64,000 bases of DNA from Flavobacteriia bacterium (GTDB lineage Bacteria; Bacteroidota; Bacteroidia; Flavobacteriales_D; Crocinitomicaceae), in contig RFQZ01000001.1 of assembly GCA_009924735.1 (NCBI GenBank), forward strand, positions 62,001 through 126,000, given 5' to 3'. The position numbers and the translations under genes are program-made. Of the stretch, positions 27,886-35,985 are shown piece after piece. The notes below the pieces were generated by a model that saw only the letters and a program-made list of their open reading frames with translations, had not been told where the DNA came from and searched no databases. Numbering within the stretch: the stretch's first letter is position 1; each line of letters opens with the position of its first letter.

Positions 27886-29673
27886 ATGGCTAAAAGAAGT
27901 TCAAAAGGTTTTTATAATTGGAGCTACTTTTTGGGTTTGGTGGCCATCCTTATTTTCCTAAATGTTATTGGTTCTTTGGTCCATATGAAAGCCGACATGA
28001 CGGAGGACCAGCGCTATTCTTTGGCACCGGGAACCAAGCGGTTTTTAAGTGAAGAAAAAAACTTTCCCAATCGAATTTCAGTAAAAATTTACCTCGATGG
28101 TGATTTACCTGCTGACCTACAAAGTTTTAGAAATGCCATTGAAGATAAGTTAAAGGATTTTAAAGACTTGGCGGGAAATCGCATTGAATATCAGTTCATC
28201 AATCCCAATCCAGAGAATGCAAAGGAGGATGAAAAAAGGGCACTCCACACGAATTTATACAAACAAGGACAGGGGATTTTGCCCATGGATGTTGTGTACA
28301 TGAAAGACGGTACCCAAACCCAAATGATGTTGTGGCCGGGTGCTGAAATCGCCTATTCCTCCAATGGAATCATTAAGGAAACCACCATCCAATTTCTTCC
28401 GGGAACGCAACCAGGTAAACCAATGAATTTGGACAACCTGAATGAAACTTTGGAAAATGCCTTGAATAATTTAGAATACAACCTTCTTTCTGCAATACGG
28501 AAAATCACCCAAATTGAAAAGAAGCGCATTGCGTTTTTACAAGGTCACGGAGAATTGAAGGATGGGGAAACCATACGAGCCCGTGCCATTCTCGCGCCTT
28601 ATTTCTCGTTGACAAAAGTGAATCTGAATGATACCCTAAGCGCGCTCGACGGCGTGGATGGATTGATCATCGCAGACCCAAAACTCCCTTTTACCAACAA
28701 AGATTTATACATCATCGATCAATTTGTTATGAAAGGCGGAAAACTCATGGTTTTCATGAATGAACTGCAATTCATTGATGATTCCTTGATGGCGAGAGGT
28801 GTAACCCATACCATGCGGAAAAACCTGAAAATAGATAACATGCTCTTTGATTATGGGATTAAAATTCATGAAAATTTAGTGGTTGACGCCCAATGCGGCC
28901 CTAAAATAGTCCCTTACGCTGACCAGACCTTGGTGCCTTGGTTTTTCCACATTTTAGCAACGCCATCTACTCACCCCATTACCCGAAACCTTGAGCCTGT
29001 TTCCTTGGAATACGCAAACGAGCTGCAACTCATTAATACCACCGGTGTGAAGTTGACAAAAATTTTAACCACCTCGACCAATGCGAACAAAACCGGATTG
29101 GCACCGCTCATCAGCTTGGCAATGCCTGCTTCTTATGGTGAAAATCCCAAATTGGCTGAGAACCCAAAGGATGACGTAAATAAAATCACGCTTGCTGCCA
29201 TTGCGGAAGGAAGCTTTCAATCCCACTTTAAAAATCGGATCGTAGGAAAATTTGCCGATCCAAAACTTTCTGGATTTCTAAGCCAAAGCAAAGTTGAAAG
29301 CAAGATTTTTGTGGTTGGAAATGGACGATTTCTTGCCAATGAATACGACTCTATGCCCGATGGAAAAGGAGGGATTTCTTTCCGCGCCAATCCTTTTAAT
29401 GAACTTAAAATGAACCGTGTATTGGCCGAAAGAAGGATTCCTTTGTTTTATGGAAACCAAGAATTCATCCAAAACCTGGTGGACTATATGATGGGCGACA
29501 ATTCCGTTTTAGACATACGAAGTCGACAAATTGACATCAAAGAAATTGACAAGGAGAAAGTGAAATCACAAGGAAAAACCTTAAAGTACTTAAACCTATT
29601 CGGACCTGTTTTGCTTATCCTACTTTTTGGGTTTGTAATGTTCCTCATTCGTAAAATGAAATACACTAAATGA
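27886..29673 (+). CDS. gldG: Gliding motility auxiliary protein GldG
   Basis: Substrate-binding-like membrane component of the GldAFG transporter. The 595-residue protein has an N-terminal transmembrane helix (YFLGLVAILIFLNVIGSLV), a large periplasmic region with RYSLAPGTKRFLSE and the GldG pattern KKRIAFLQGHGELKDGETIR, and a C-terminal membrane helix (YLNLFGPVLLILLFGFVMFL). The stop overlaps the next gene's start as ATGA. GldF and GldG order, length and topology match Flavobacteriia. Confidence 0.94.
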   Translation: MAKRSSKGFYNWSYFLGLVAILIFLNVIGSLVHMKADMTEDQRYSLAPGTKRFLSEEKNFPNRISVKIYLDGDLPADLQSFRNAIEDKLKDFKDLAGNRIEYQFINPNPENAKEDEKRALHTNLYKQGQGILPMDVVYMKDGTQTQMMLWPGAEIAYSSNGIIKETTIQFLPGTQPGKPMNLDNLNETLENALNNLEYNLLSAIRKITQIEKKRIAFLQGHGELKDGETIRARAILAPYFSLTKVNLNDTLSALDGVDGLIIADPKLPFTNKDLYIIDQFVMKGGKLMVFMNELQFIDDSLMARGVTHTMRKNLKIDNMLFDYGIKIHENLVVDAQCGPKIVPYADQTLVPWFFHILATPSTHPITRNLEPVSLEYANELQLINTTGVKLTKILTTSTNANKTGLAPLISLAMPASYGENPKLAENPKDDVNKITLAAIAEGSFQSHFKNRIVGKFADPKLSGFLSQSKVESKIFVVGNGRFLANEYDSMPDGKGGISFRANPFNELKMNRVLAERRIPLFYGNQEFIQNLVDYMMGDNSVLDIRSRQIDIKEIDKEKVKSQGKTLKYLNLFGPVLLILLFGFVMFLIRKMKYTK

Positions 29674-30692
29674 ATCGATTGAAAAAGCCCATTTTACTCG
29701 TTGTATTGTTGGCCATTTTGGTCGCCTTGATTTTGTTCACCCAAAAATTAATGAAGTCAAAAGGGAATTCAGACGGCGAAAGAATAGATTTCGCCATCGA
29801 AGACACCACGTCGATCACAAAAATAACCATCGAAGACCCGCTTTCTACCACCATCACTTTGGTTAACAACGAAGGGAATTGGACAGATTCTCACGGGCAA
29901 TGTGTTGCGCAAAGCAATGTCAGCTACATCCTAGACGCTGCGAAATTCATTGAATTTAAAGGGTATTTACCTAAGAATTCGCAGAAAAAATTTACGGAAT
30001 TAATGTCTACCCAGCATACAAAGGTGACTTTTTATGTCAATGGTGATTATGAAAAAACTTGGTACATCGGTCCGCCAGCACAAGACCACTATGGTCAAAT
30101 TATGTTGTTGGAAACAGCCGATGGAAAAAGCACTGAACCGGTCATGATGCGCATTAAAGGTGTAAATGGAATCATTTCTCCAAGGTTTTTTGCAGATGCC
30201 AGAAAATGGATGTGCACAGAAATCTTTGCCTTAAGCCCAAATCAAATTAAATCTGTAGACATTAACCACCTTGAAAACCCAAGCCAAAGCTTTAAGATTG
30301 TTCAGAATCGAAACCGATTTGACGTTACTTCGCGCGGGTCAAAACTGCGTGTTGTCGACACCATGAACGTATACCGATACCTTCAAGCCTATCATAAAAT
30401 ACATTTTAACCTGGCCAATTTTGAATTGAATAAATCGGAATGTGCTGCCATGAAACGCTCAACCCCGTTTTGTGTCCTAACCTTGAAGGAAACCAGCGGA
30501 AAAACTACGAAATTGAAAATGTTCAGGATAAAAACCAAGGAACCCCAACGGGACGAATTTGGCGCCTGGGTCAACATGGATATGAATGTGTTTTGGTGTC
30601 AACTTCCGAATGGTTCGCTGGTGAAATGCCAATATTACGTATTCAACCCAATCCTACTGGGAAATGTCTATTTCCCATCCTTGACGCAATAA
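29670..30692 (+). CDS. DUF4340-like membrane-anchored protein
   Basis: A 340-residue protein with one N-terminal membrane helix (PILLVVLLAILVALILFTQK) and a periplasmic beta-rich domain (ITIEDPLSTTITLVNNEGNW and TWYIGPPAQDHYGQIMLLET) that resembles DUF4340. It overlaps gldG by 4 bases, and dnaN follows. Proteins of this type often lie beside GldG-like ABC components, so it may be an accessory subunit of that transporter; this is context inference. Its biochemical role is unknown. Confidence 0.8.
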   Translation: MNRLKKPILLVVLLAILVALILFTQKLMKSKGNSDGERIDFAIEDTTSITKITIEDPLSTTITLVNNEGNWTDSHGQCVAQSNVSYILDAAKFIEFKGYLPKNSQKKFTELMSTQHTKVTFYVNGDYEKTWYIGPPAQDHYGQIMLLETADGKSTEPVMMRIKGVNGIISPRFFADARKWMCTEIFALSPNQIKSVDINHLENPSQSFKIVQNRNRFDVTSRGSKLRVVDTMNVYRYLQAYHKIHFNLANFELNKSECAAMKRSTPFCVLTLKETSGKTTKLKMFRIKTKEPQRDEFGAWVNMDMNVFWCQLPNGSLVKCQYYVFNPILLGNVYFPSLTQ

Positions 30693-30750
30693 AATTAACA
30701 ACATCTCCCGAGAGTTATGAACGCAATGGAATAAGTTTCCAAACTATTGT

Positions 30751-30758
30751 TATTTTTG
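30751..30758 (+). promoter_or_regulatory. -7 element upstream of dnaN
   Basis: TATTTTTG matches TANNTTTG 18 bases before the chosen dnaN ATG. No -33 box is clear, so dnaN may also be read from the gld operon. Confidence 0.4.
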
Positions 30759-30776
30759 TTTTCTCATTTACAGATT

Positions 30777-31898
30777 ATGAACTTCATTACATCAAGTAGC
30801 ACACTTCTAAGCCATCTTCAAAGCATTTCTGGCGCACTCAGCAGCAATACAAAAATGCCGATTTTAGATAATTTTCTGTTTTCTATTACCGGAAACACGT
30901 TAACGTTGTCCGCCACGGATTTAGAAACGACCATGATTACGCATTTTGAGGTGCAATCAGACGAAGATGGAAAAATTGCCATCCCAGCAAAACTGATTTT
31001 AGATGTGCTAAAAAGCCTACCAGACCAACCCTGCACATTTAGAATCAACATGGCTGACTTCATGGTTGAGATTACCTACGACAACGGTAAATCAAAAATG
31101 TCAGGCTTTAACAGCGAAGAATTCCCTAAAATGCCCGCAGTAGAATACGGAAGTTCCATTGAGTTAACAGGTGAAATCCTTTCCAGTGCGATTCAAAAAA
31201 CCCTTTTTGCGATTGGAACCGACGAAATGCGCCCGGTAATGACAGGCGTTTATTGTCACTTTTCTCCAGAGGACATCACCTTTGTGGGTACAGATGCCCA
31301 TAAATTGGTTCGATACAGACGTAAGGACATTACTACACAAAGTAACTCCGCCTTTATCATTCCTAAAAAACCATTGAATTTATTGAAGACAAACCTTCGA
31401 GGGGATGAAATGGTTAAACTGGAATACAACGAAACAAATGCAACCTTTACCTTTAATGACTTGACCTTGGTTTGTCGATTGATTGACGGTAAATACCCAA
31501 ATTATGAGGCGGTGATTCCAAAAGAAAATCCAAACGTCCTTACCATTGACAGGTTGCAATTTTTAAACAGCTTGAAAAGGGTGTCCATCTTTTCGAATAA
31601 GTCTACCCATCAAGTGAAACTAAAGCTTGCCGGTTCTGAGCTTCAATTGTATGCTGAAGACATGGATTTTTCTAACGAAGCGAATGAAAGATTGACATGT
31701 AACTACGACGGTAATGACATGGAAATTGGTTTTAATTCTCGCTTTTTGGTGGAAATGCTTGCCAATTTAGAAATTGAAATGGTACAACTCGCCATGAGTG
31801 AACCCTCAAGGGCAGGATTGCTTACGCCGTCTGCCAGTCCAAACGTAAATGAAGACATCTTAATGCTGGTAATGCCAGTGATGCTTACTCGTCCATAA
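30777..31898 (+). CDS. dnaN: DNA polymerase III beta subunit (sliding clamp)
   Basis: Ring-shaped clamp that tethers the replicative polymerase. I place the start at 30777 (MNFITSSSTLLSHLQSISGA); the track's upstream MLFLFSHLQI is not conserved clamp sequence. Three clamp domains are recognisable: SSNTKMPILDNFLFSITGNT, then MRPVMTGVYCHFSPEDITFV GTDAHKLVRYRR, and LIDGKYPNYEAVIPKENPNV. The C-terminal end VMPVMLTRP is the usual terminus. At 373 residues it is normal length. Its stop shares a base with the rlmN start. Confidence 0.97.
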   Translation: MNFITSSSTLLSHLQSISGALSSNTKMPILDNFLFSITGNTLTLSATDLETTMITHFEVQSDEDGKIAIPAKLILDVLKSLPDQPCTFRINMADFMVEITYDNGKSKMSGFNSEEFPKMPAVEYGSSIELTGEILSSAIQKTLFAIGTDEMRPVMTGVYCHFSPEDITFVGTDAHKLVRYRRKDITTQSNSAFIIPKKPLNLLKTNLRGDEMVKLEYNETNATFTFNDLTLVCRLIDGKYPNYEAVIPKENPNVLTIDRLQFLNSLKRVSIFSNKSTHQVKLKLAGSELQLYAEDMDFSNEANERLTCNYDGNDMEIGFNSRFLVEMLANLEIEMVQLAMSEPSRAGLLTPSASPNVNEDILMLVMPVMLTRP

Positions 31899-32965
31899 TG
31901 TCACCTGAAAAACTCAACATTCGCAATTTAACCTTCGAGGAATTAAAAACAGCGGTTGTTGCGTTAGGTTTACCCGCATTCCGTACCCAACAAATCTATG
32001 AATGGCTCTGGAAAAAAAATGTAGGGACTTTTGATGACATGAAAAACCTTGGTAAGGGTGCAATAGACGCGCTTAACGAATTGTATTTCATAGATAGAAT
32101 TTCGACCAAAGAAATCCAAACCAGCAACGACAAAACGCTAAAGTGTGCTTTTGAAACCTACGACCACAAAATCGTGGAAGGCGTTTTGATTCCAACGGCT
32201 ACAAGAATGACCGCTTGTATTTCATCGCAAGTCGGCTGCAGCTTATCTTGTGCATTTTGTGCTACCGGTAAATTAAAATTGCTTCGGAACCTCACGCCAG
32301 GGGAAATCGTCGACCAAGTCGTCGAATTAAGAAACTTGGCACTGGAAAAATACGGGATTGCTTTGTCAAATATTGTTTTCATGGGAATGGGTGAACCTTT
32401 GCTAAACTATAAAAATGTAATTCAATCCATTGAAATCATGTCCGCTGAACGTGGACTTTTTATCAGCCCTAGGAGAATCACATTGTCTACAGCAGGCATC
32501 GCGAAAATGATTAAAAAACTAGGAGATGAGGAAGTTCGTTTTAACCTTGCACTTTCCCTACACGCCGCCACAGATGCAAAAAGAAGCAAGGTGATGGAAA
32601 TCAACGATTCCAATGATTTGGAGTCCTTGCGAGATGCCCTCTCGTATTTTCACGAGAAAACACAGTCCAGGATTACGTTTGAATACATTTTATTCAAGGA
32701 TTTTAACGATTCTCTGTCTGATGCAGCGGACTTGGCAAAGTTCTCAAGATGTGTACCGTGTAAAATCAATCTGATAGAATACAATCCGATTGGTGATCCC
32801 TTCTTTGAAAAAGCAAGCTTTGATAATACGCAAGCATTCTCAGAATTTTTGGAAGAAAAAAACATGATTGTCAACGTGCGAAGAAGCAGGGGAAAAGACA
32901 TCGATGCTGCTTGTGGACAGCTTGCAAATAAAAATAAAATGGTTCTAAAAGCAGAGCAAAAGTAG
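31898..32965 (+). CDS. rlmN: Dual-specificity 23S rRNA/tRNA adenine-C2 methyltransferase RlmN
   Basis: Radical SAM enzyme that methylates A2503 of 23S rRNA and A37 of some tRNAs. The 355-residue protein has the radical SAM cluster motif SCAFCATGKL within QVGCSLSCAFC, plus VFMGMGEPLLNY and ITLSTAGIAKMI, and the second catalytic Cys in RGKDIDAACGQL. It overlaps dnaN by one base (TAATG) and is convergent with the next gene, separated by one base. Confidence 0.97.
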   Translation: MSPEKLNIRNLTFEELKTAVVALGLPAFRTQQIYEWLWKKNVGTFDDMKNLGKGAIDALNELYFIDRISTKEIQTSNDKTLKCAFETYDHKIVEGVLIPTATRMTACISSQVGCSLSCAFCATGKLKLLRNLTPGEIVDQVVELRNLALEKYGIALSNIVFMGMGEPLLNYKNVIQSIEIMSAERGLFISPRRITLSTAGIAKMIKKLGDEEVRFNLALSLHAATDAKRSKVMEINDSNDLESLRDALSYFHEKTQSRITFEYILFKDFNDSLSDAADLAKFSRCVPCKINLIEYNPIGDPFFEKASFDNTQAFSEFLEEKNMIVNVRRSRGKDIDAACGQLANKNKMVLKAEQK

Positions 32966-32966
32966 C

Positions 32967-33863
32967 TTACAGAATTTCACGCAATTGGATCATGCTTTCC
33001 AAGGTCTCTGTTTCCCCATTCATTTTACAGAAAGTTTCATAGGTGGAGATGTATCTTCGAAGAATGCGTGTATTTGAAGAGGGCTCGAAAAATCCGCGCT
33101 GCGGTTTAATGTCCATTTCACTTAGAAAATCTGTCATGTGTTGACCATCGAACAGTACACCGTTGTTTGTTGGATTGATGTAAAAAAGCACCCCATAATC
33201 ATTCTCAAGCTCTGATAGCATACCTAAATGGTTGTCATCCATCCAAGCCAATACAAATACATAAGGGAAATCAACGCCATAAATGGGTAAATCCAACTGA
33301 TTGGCCAAGATGGAATAAAGGATTCCTACCGTAAGCGGATGGCCTATTTTAGATTCCAGTACTTTCTCAATGTCCAAGGACTCAATGAATGGAACGGTTT
33401 CTTGGGTTACTTGGAATCCGAGCACTTCGTAAAATACGTGGTTAAAAATTTTAACTTGTTCAAAAGAAGTCTGATTGTCATTCAGTTCCAACCAAATGGC
33501 CCTTCGAATTTCAGCAATTTTTTCAGAAACCTTCGCGTCATCCAAATACACATTGTGAAAGCGATTCAAGGTAATGATTCCATTTAGCAAATCCTTGTCA
33601 TCCGATTTTTTCCAAGCGTCCAATGATTTATAGAGTTCTTCGCAACGAAGTTCCTTGCAAATTTCTTCTGCCCTCTGTTGTTGTAAATCTTGCCTATTGT
33701 CTGCTATGATTTTCTCAAGGATTGGCAGCACTCGAATGCGTTCAGCTTTGATCAAAGACTTTATGACACAAAAGATTTTCTCATCTGGATCTTCCAGAAG
33801 CGAAACAAGGGCATTTAATTTTTTTACGGAAATAATCACGGTGTAAAAGTATTTGCGCAGCAC
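32967..33863 (-). CDS. SirB1-type transglutaminase-like protein
   Basis: A 298-residue cytoplasmic protein. The C-terminal two-thirds matches the SirB1/transglutaminase-like family: FEQVKIFNHVFYEVLGFQ, then LESKIGHPLTVGILYSILAN QLDLPIYGVDFPYVFVLAW and LFYINPTNNGVLFDGQHM. The His and Cys of active transglutaminases are not evident, as in most SirB1 proteins, so enzymatic activity is doubtful. The exact start is uncertain; a GTG seven codons further in is also possible. It is convergent with rlmN. Confidence 0.75.
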   Translation of the reverse strand: MLRKYFYTVIISVKKLNALVSLLEDPDEKIFCVIKSLIKAERIRVLPILEKIIADNRQDLQQQRAEEICKELRCEELYKSLDAWKKSDDKDLLNGIITLNRFHNVYLDDAKVSEKIAEIRRAIWLELNDNQTSFEQVKIFNHVFYEVLGFQVTQETVPFIESLDIEKVLESKIGHPLTVGILYSILANQLDLPIYGVDFPYVFVLAWMDDNHLGMLSELENDYGVLFYINPTNNGVLFDGQHMTDFLSEMDIKPQRGFFEPSSNTRILRRYISTYETFCKMNGETETLESMIQLREIL

Positions 33864-33992
33864 CTACGAAAACTTCGAAGGAAAAATGTTTATCCATAAT
33901 ATAATGTTAATTGGGATGTAACCATTCCGAATTTAGGACGTTAAAAAACCTCAGAAATCAAATGAGCTATGCTACAGGTTATTTGAAGGAAG

Positions 33993-34014
33993 GGGGGCAG
34001 TGCCCCCTTTTTTT
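33993..34014 (+). terminator. Orphan rho-independent terminator
   Basis: GGGGGCA-G-TGCCCCC followed by seven T's reads as a terminator only on the plus strand, but no plus-strand gene lies upstream within 1 kb. It sits directly before the -7 box of the small lipoprotein gene. Confidence 0.65.
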
Positions 34015-34015
34015 A

Positions 34016-34023
34016 TATCTTTG
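34016..34023 (+). promoter_or_regulatory. -7 element of the small lipoprotein gene
   Basis: TATCTTTG exactly matches the Bacteroidota -7 consensus, 21 bases before the ATG at 34045. The -33 region is occupied by the G/C hairpin. Confidence 0.5.
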
Positions 34024-34044
34024 AAATTCAAAAAAACATTCAAA

Positions 34045-34386
34045 ATGAAAAACCTTACCTTTTTACTCTTACTTGCAATCTTTACAAATTGTGGAACGAC
34101 CAAAAAACAATCAAAAAAAGACACAGCCACCCAACTGGTGAGTGCCACCGTAGGAATTATCCATGTGAATGAAGAGGGTTGTCCACTGTACATCGAGGTT
34201 ACTTCTGCATTAAACAACAATCAAACGGTACCTTTTGGCAAGGCTTATCCTTTGAATTTGGCAAACAACATGAAGAAGAAAGGCTTAAAAGTTGAGTTTA
34301 CCTATACGCTATCTAAAGCCATGCAACCTGAAGGATGTACGGCAGATGCAGTCATTCAATTGAATGAAATCAATGTAATTCCTTGA
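34045..34386 (+). CDS. Small secreted lipoprotein-like protein
   Basis: A protein of 113 residues; I start it at 34045 because MKNLTFLLLLAIFTNCGTTK is then a lipoprotein-type signal with a Cys after a hydrophobic stretch (Asn before Cys is unusual). The mature part has three cysteines including EEGCPLYIEV and PEGCTADAVIQLNE, and a probable beta-sandwich. Function is unknown. It overlaps the convergent ureohydrolase gene by 17 bases at the 3' end. Confidence 0.7.
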   Translation: MKNLTFLLLLAIFTNCGTTKKQSKKDTATQLVSATVGIIHVNEEGCPLYIEVTSALNNNQTVPFGKAYPLNLANNMKKKGLKVEFTYTLSKAMQPEGCTADAVIQLNEINVIP

Positions 34387-35320
34387 TTTTCATAAAGTCC
34401 ATACACAAATAACTCAGCGCTTTCCCAACAATTCTGTTTTCCATTTCATTACATGGTGCTGCTTCGGTGAGGTGTAGGTATGAAATTTTTGCTGGATCAA
34501 CGGATAAAAGCAATCCACGAATTTGGTCTAAGCCCCAACCTGATGGTGAATGGGCCGAGGAAGGCATGTTTTGAATGCAATCCATGTCAATTTCGAGCCC
34601 TATGTTTTGATCTTCTGACATCGCCTTGACGAAATCATTTTGGAGGTTTCTTTCACCGGTCAGGTAATCTTCATAAAAAGTCGCAAACACATTTTGATCG
34701 GCCATGAAATCGGCCATGAACGAATTCAAATAATAGACATGCAGACCCAGGACAGCATAGGACGTTAAGATTTTCTCTGCCATGGCATACGAAAAAGAAT
34801 TCCCACTGTGCCTTCTGTCTGTTTCACGGCAATCTGCGTGGGCATCTACATTTATGACGGACGAAGTGTTTTTTGTTTTAGAAGCCCAACGCATCAGCGG
34901 AAGTGCATTGTTATGTCCGCCGCCAATCACAACAGGAATTTGATCTGCAGTGACATTGTCAAGCAATATGGTTTCAATGAAATCATCCAATTCAGATACC
35001 CAACCGCTTGCATCGAAAGCATCCAAAGGGGAAGGACCAACCGATTTCACACAACCTAGAAGGGAAAAATCTTGCCCTTGGTATTGCATGGGAAGGAAAC
35101 AGTTCAAGAAGGCATCGAAAGCATTTTCAGCACCTAGCCGACCATAATTGGCATATGGACCTATCGATTCAGAGATGCCTAAAATTTTAAAACGCGTCTG
35201 CACAACCGCATTTGGTAGGTAATCGCCCACTTTGTATTCACCTTCACGCGAGGAAAATGAAAGTTCATTCAAGTACGCTTGAAATGGAATGAAGATAAAG
35301 TTACCGTTCGATGATTTCAT
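34370..35320 (-). CDS. Arginase-family ureohydrolase (formimidoylglutamase-like)
   Basis: Dinuclear Mn2+ hydrolase of the arginase/agmatinase/formimidoylglutamase superfamily. The 316-residue protein shows the metal ligands in IGGGHNNALPLMRW, NVDAHADCRETD and EIDMDCIQNMPSSAHSPSGW. Substrate is not certain: HutG-type formimidoylglutamases in Bacteroidota look similar, but no other hut genes are nearby. It overlaps the thioesterase gene by 20 bases, indicating co-expression. Confidence 0.83.
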   Translation of the reverse strand: MKSSNGNFIFIPFQAYLNELSFSSREGEYKVGDYLPNAVVQTRFKILGISESIGPYANYGRLGAENAFDAFLNCFLPMQYQGQDFSLLGCVKSVGPSPLDAFDASGWVSELDDFIETILLDNVTADQIPVVIGGGHNNALPLMRWASKTKNTSSVINVDAHADCRETDRRHSGNSFSYAMAEKILTSYAVLGLHVYYLNSFMADFMADQNVFATFYEDYLTGERNLQNDFVKAMSEDQNIGLEIDMDCIQNMPSSAHSPSGWGLDQIRGLLLSVDPAKISYLHLTEAAPCNEMENRIVGKALSYLCMDFMKIKELH

Positions 35321-35726
35321 AAACTTTCAATTTTTCAACGATCCAACCGGGTGTGCGCATGGGTTTTAACTGAGGGGTGGATACAAAAACCAAGGTGGTT
35401 TTTGCTTCTGTGATTTTCACGTTGCTTTCATTCCAAATTTCGTAGTGAAATTCCAAGGAGGCATTGTTGAGTTTTACCAATTGTGTAGTAAGGGTCAAGA
35501 GGTTGTCATATTTTGCGGGAAGCAAATAATTGATTTCCAAACTTTTTACAGGCAAAAGGATTCCCATTTGTTCGAGTTCACTGTAGACGATTCCAATCAT
35601 TCTCAGGCACTCCACTCTTCCCATTTCAAGGAACGCTGCATAGTTGCCATAATAGCAATATCCCATTTGATCGGTTTCGCTGTAACGAACCCTGAATTTT
35701 ATCGAATTTTGGCAGTGTAAATCCAC
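35301..35726 (-). CDS. 4-hydroxybenzoyl-CoA thioesterase family (YbgC/FadM-like) acyl-CoA thioesterase
   Basis: Hot-dog-fold thioesterase of 141 residues that hydrolyses acyl-CoA esters. The motif RVRYSETDQMGYCYYGNYAA FLEMGRVECLR has the catalytic Asp (ETDQMG) and the typical helix. A GTG codon at 35726 is the likely start (MDLHCQNSIKF). It overlaps the downstream ureohydrolase gene and lies divergent from dnaA. Chain-length preference cannot be read. Confidence 0.87.
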   Translation of the reverse strand: MDLHCQNSIKFRVRYSETDQMGYCYYGNYAAFLEMGRVECLRMIGIVYSELEQMGILLPVKSLEINYLLPAKYDNLLTLTTQLVKLNNASLEFHYEIWNESNVKITEAKTTLVFVSTPQLKPMRTPGWIVEKLKVYEIIER

Positions 35727-35746
35727 CCTCGAAATTAAGATTTTAT

Positions 35747-35776
35747 TTTGTTATTAAGGAAAAAAGAGTACTTTTG
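35747..35776 (+). promoter_or_regulatory. Strong promoter in the dnaA leader region
   Basis: TTTG (35747-35750), 18-base spacer and TACTTTTG (35769-35776) match both promoter boxes. Predicted start is about 35783, giving a leader of about 200 nt before dnaA. Confidence 0.7.
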
Positions 35777-35838
35777 GCGTCCGCTTCTTATTTCACAGCG
35801 TCGTTTTTTTTCTTGCCCTCCACAAGTAAAAAAAAGAT

Positions 35839-35865
35839 AAAAGTCAATAGCAATTTGACTTTTTT
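35839..35865 (+). terminator. Terminator-like hairpin in the dnaA leader
   Basis: AAAAGTCAA and TTGACTTTT form a perfect 9-bp stem with a 7-base loop (TAGCAAT), ending in T's, about 60-80 nt after the predicted start. It could attenuate dnaA or end a small RNA. Confidence 0.55.
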
Positions 35866-35878
35866 AATAAGATTTTTA

Positions 35879-35887
35879 TGTGGATAT
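35879..35887 (-). promoter_or_regulatory. Possible DnaA box upstream of dnaA
   Basis: TGTGGATAT on the plus strand is an 8/9 match to the reverse complement of TTATCCACA. It is a single site in an AT-rich leader, so it suits dnaA autoregulation better than proof of an origin. Confidence 0.4.
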
Positions 35888-35985
35888 TTGTTCACTCGAA
35901 ATTAACGATACATAACATTTAGTTAACATTGCTAAAAGTTTGTATTACAAGATATTAGTGTTATACTGTTAAAAGTTTTTTTATT

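Noticed and set aside
35727-35985. Confirmed replication origin
   Set aside because: Only one near-match DnaA box is visible and dnaN is not adjacent; skew analysis over the whole genome would be needed.
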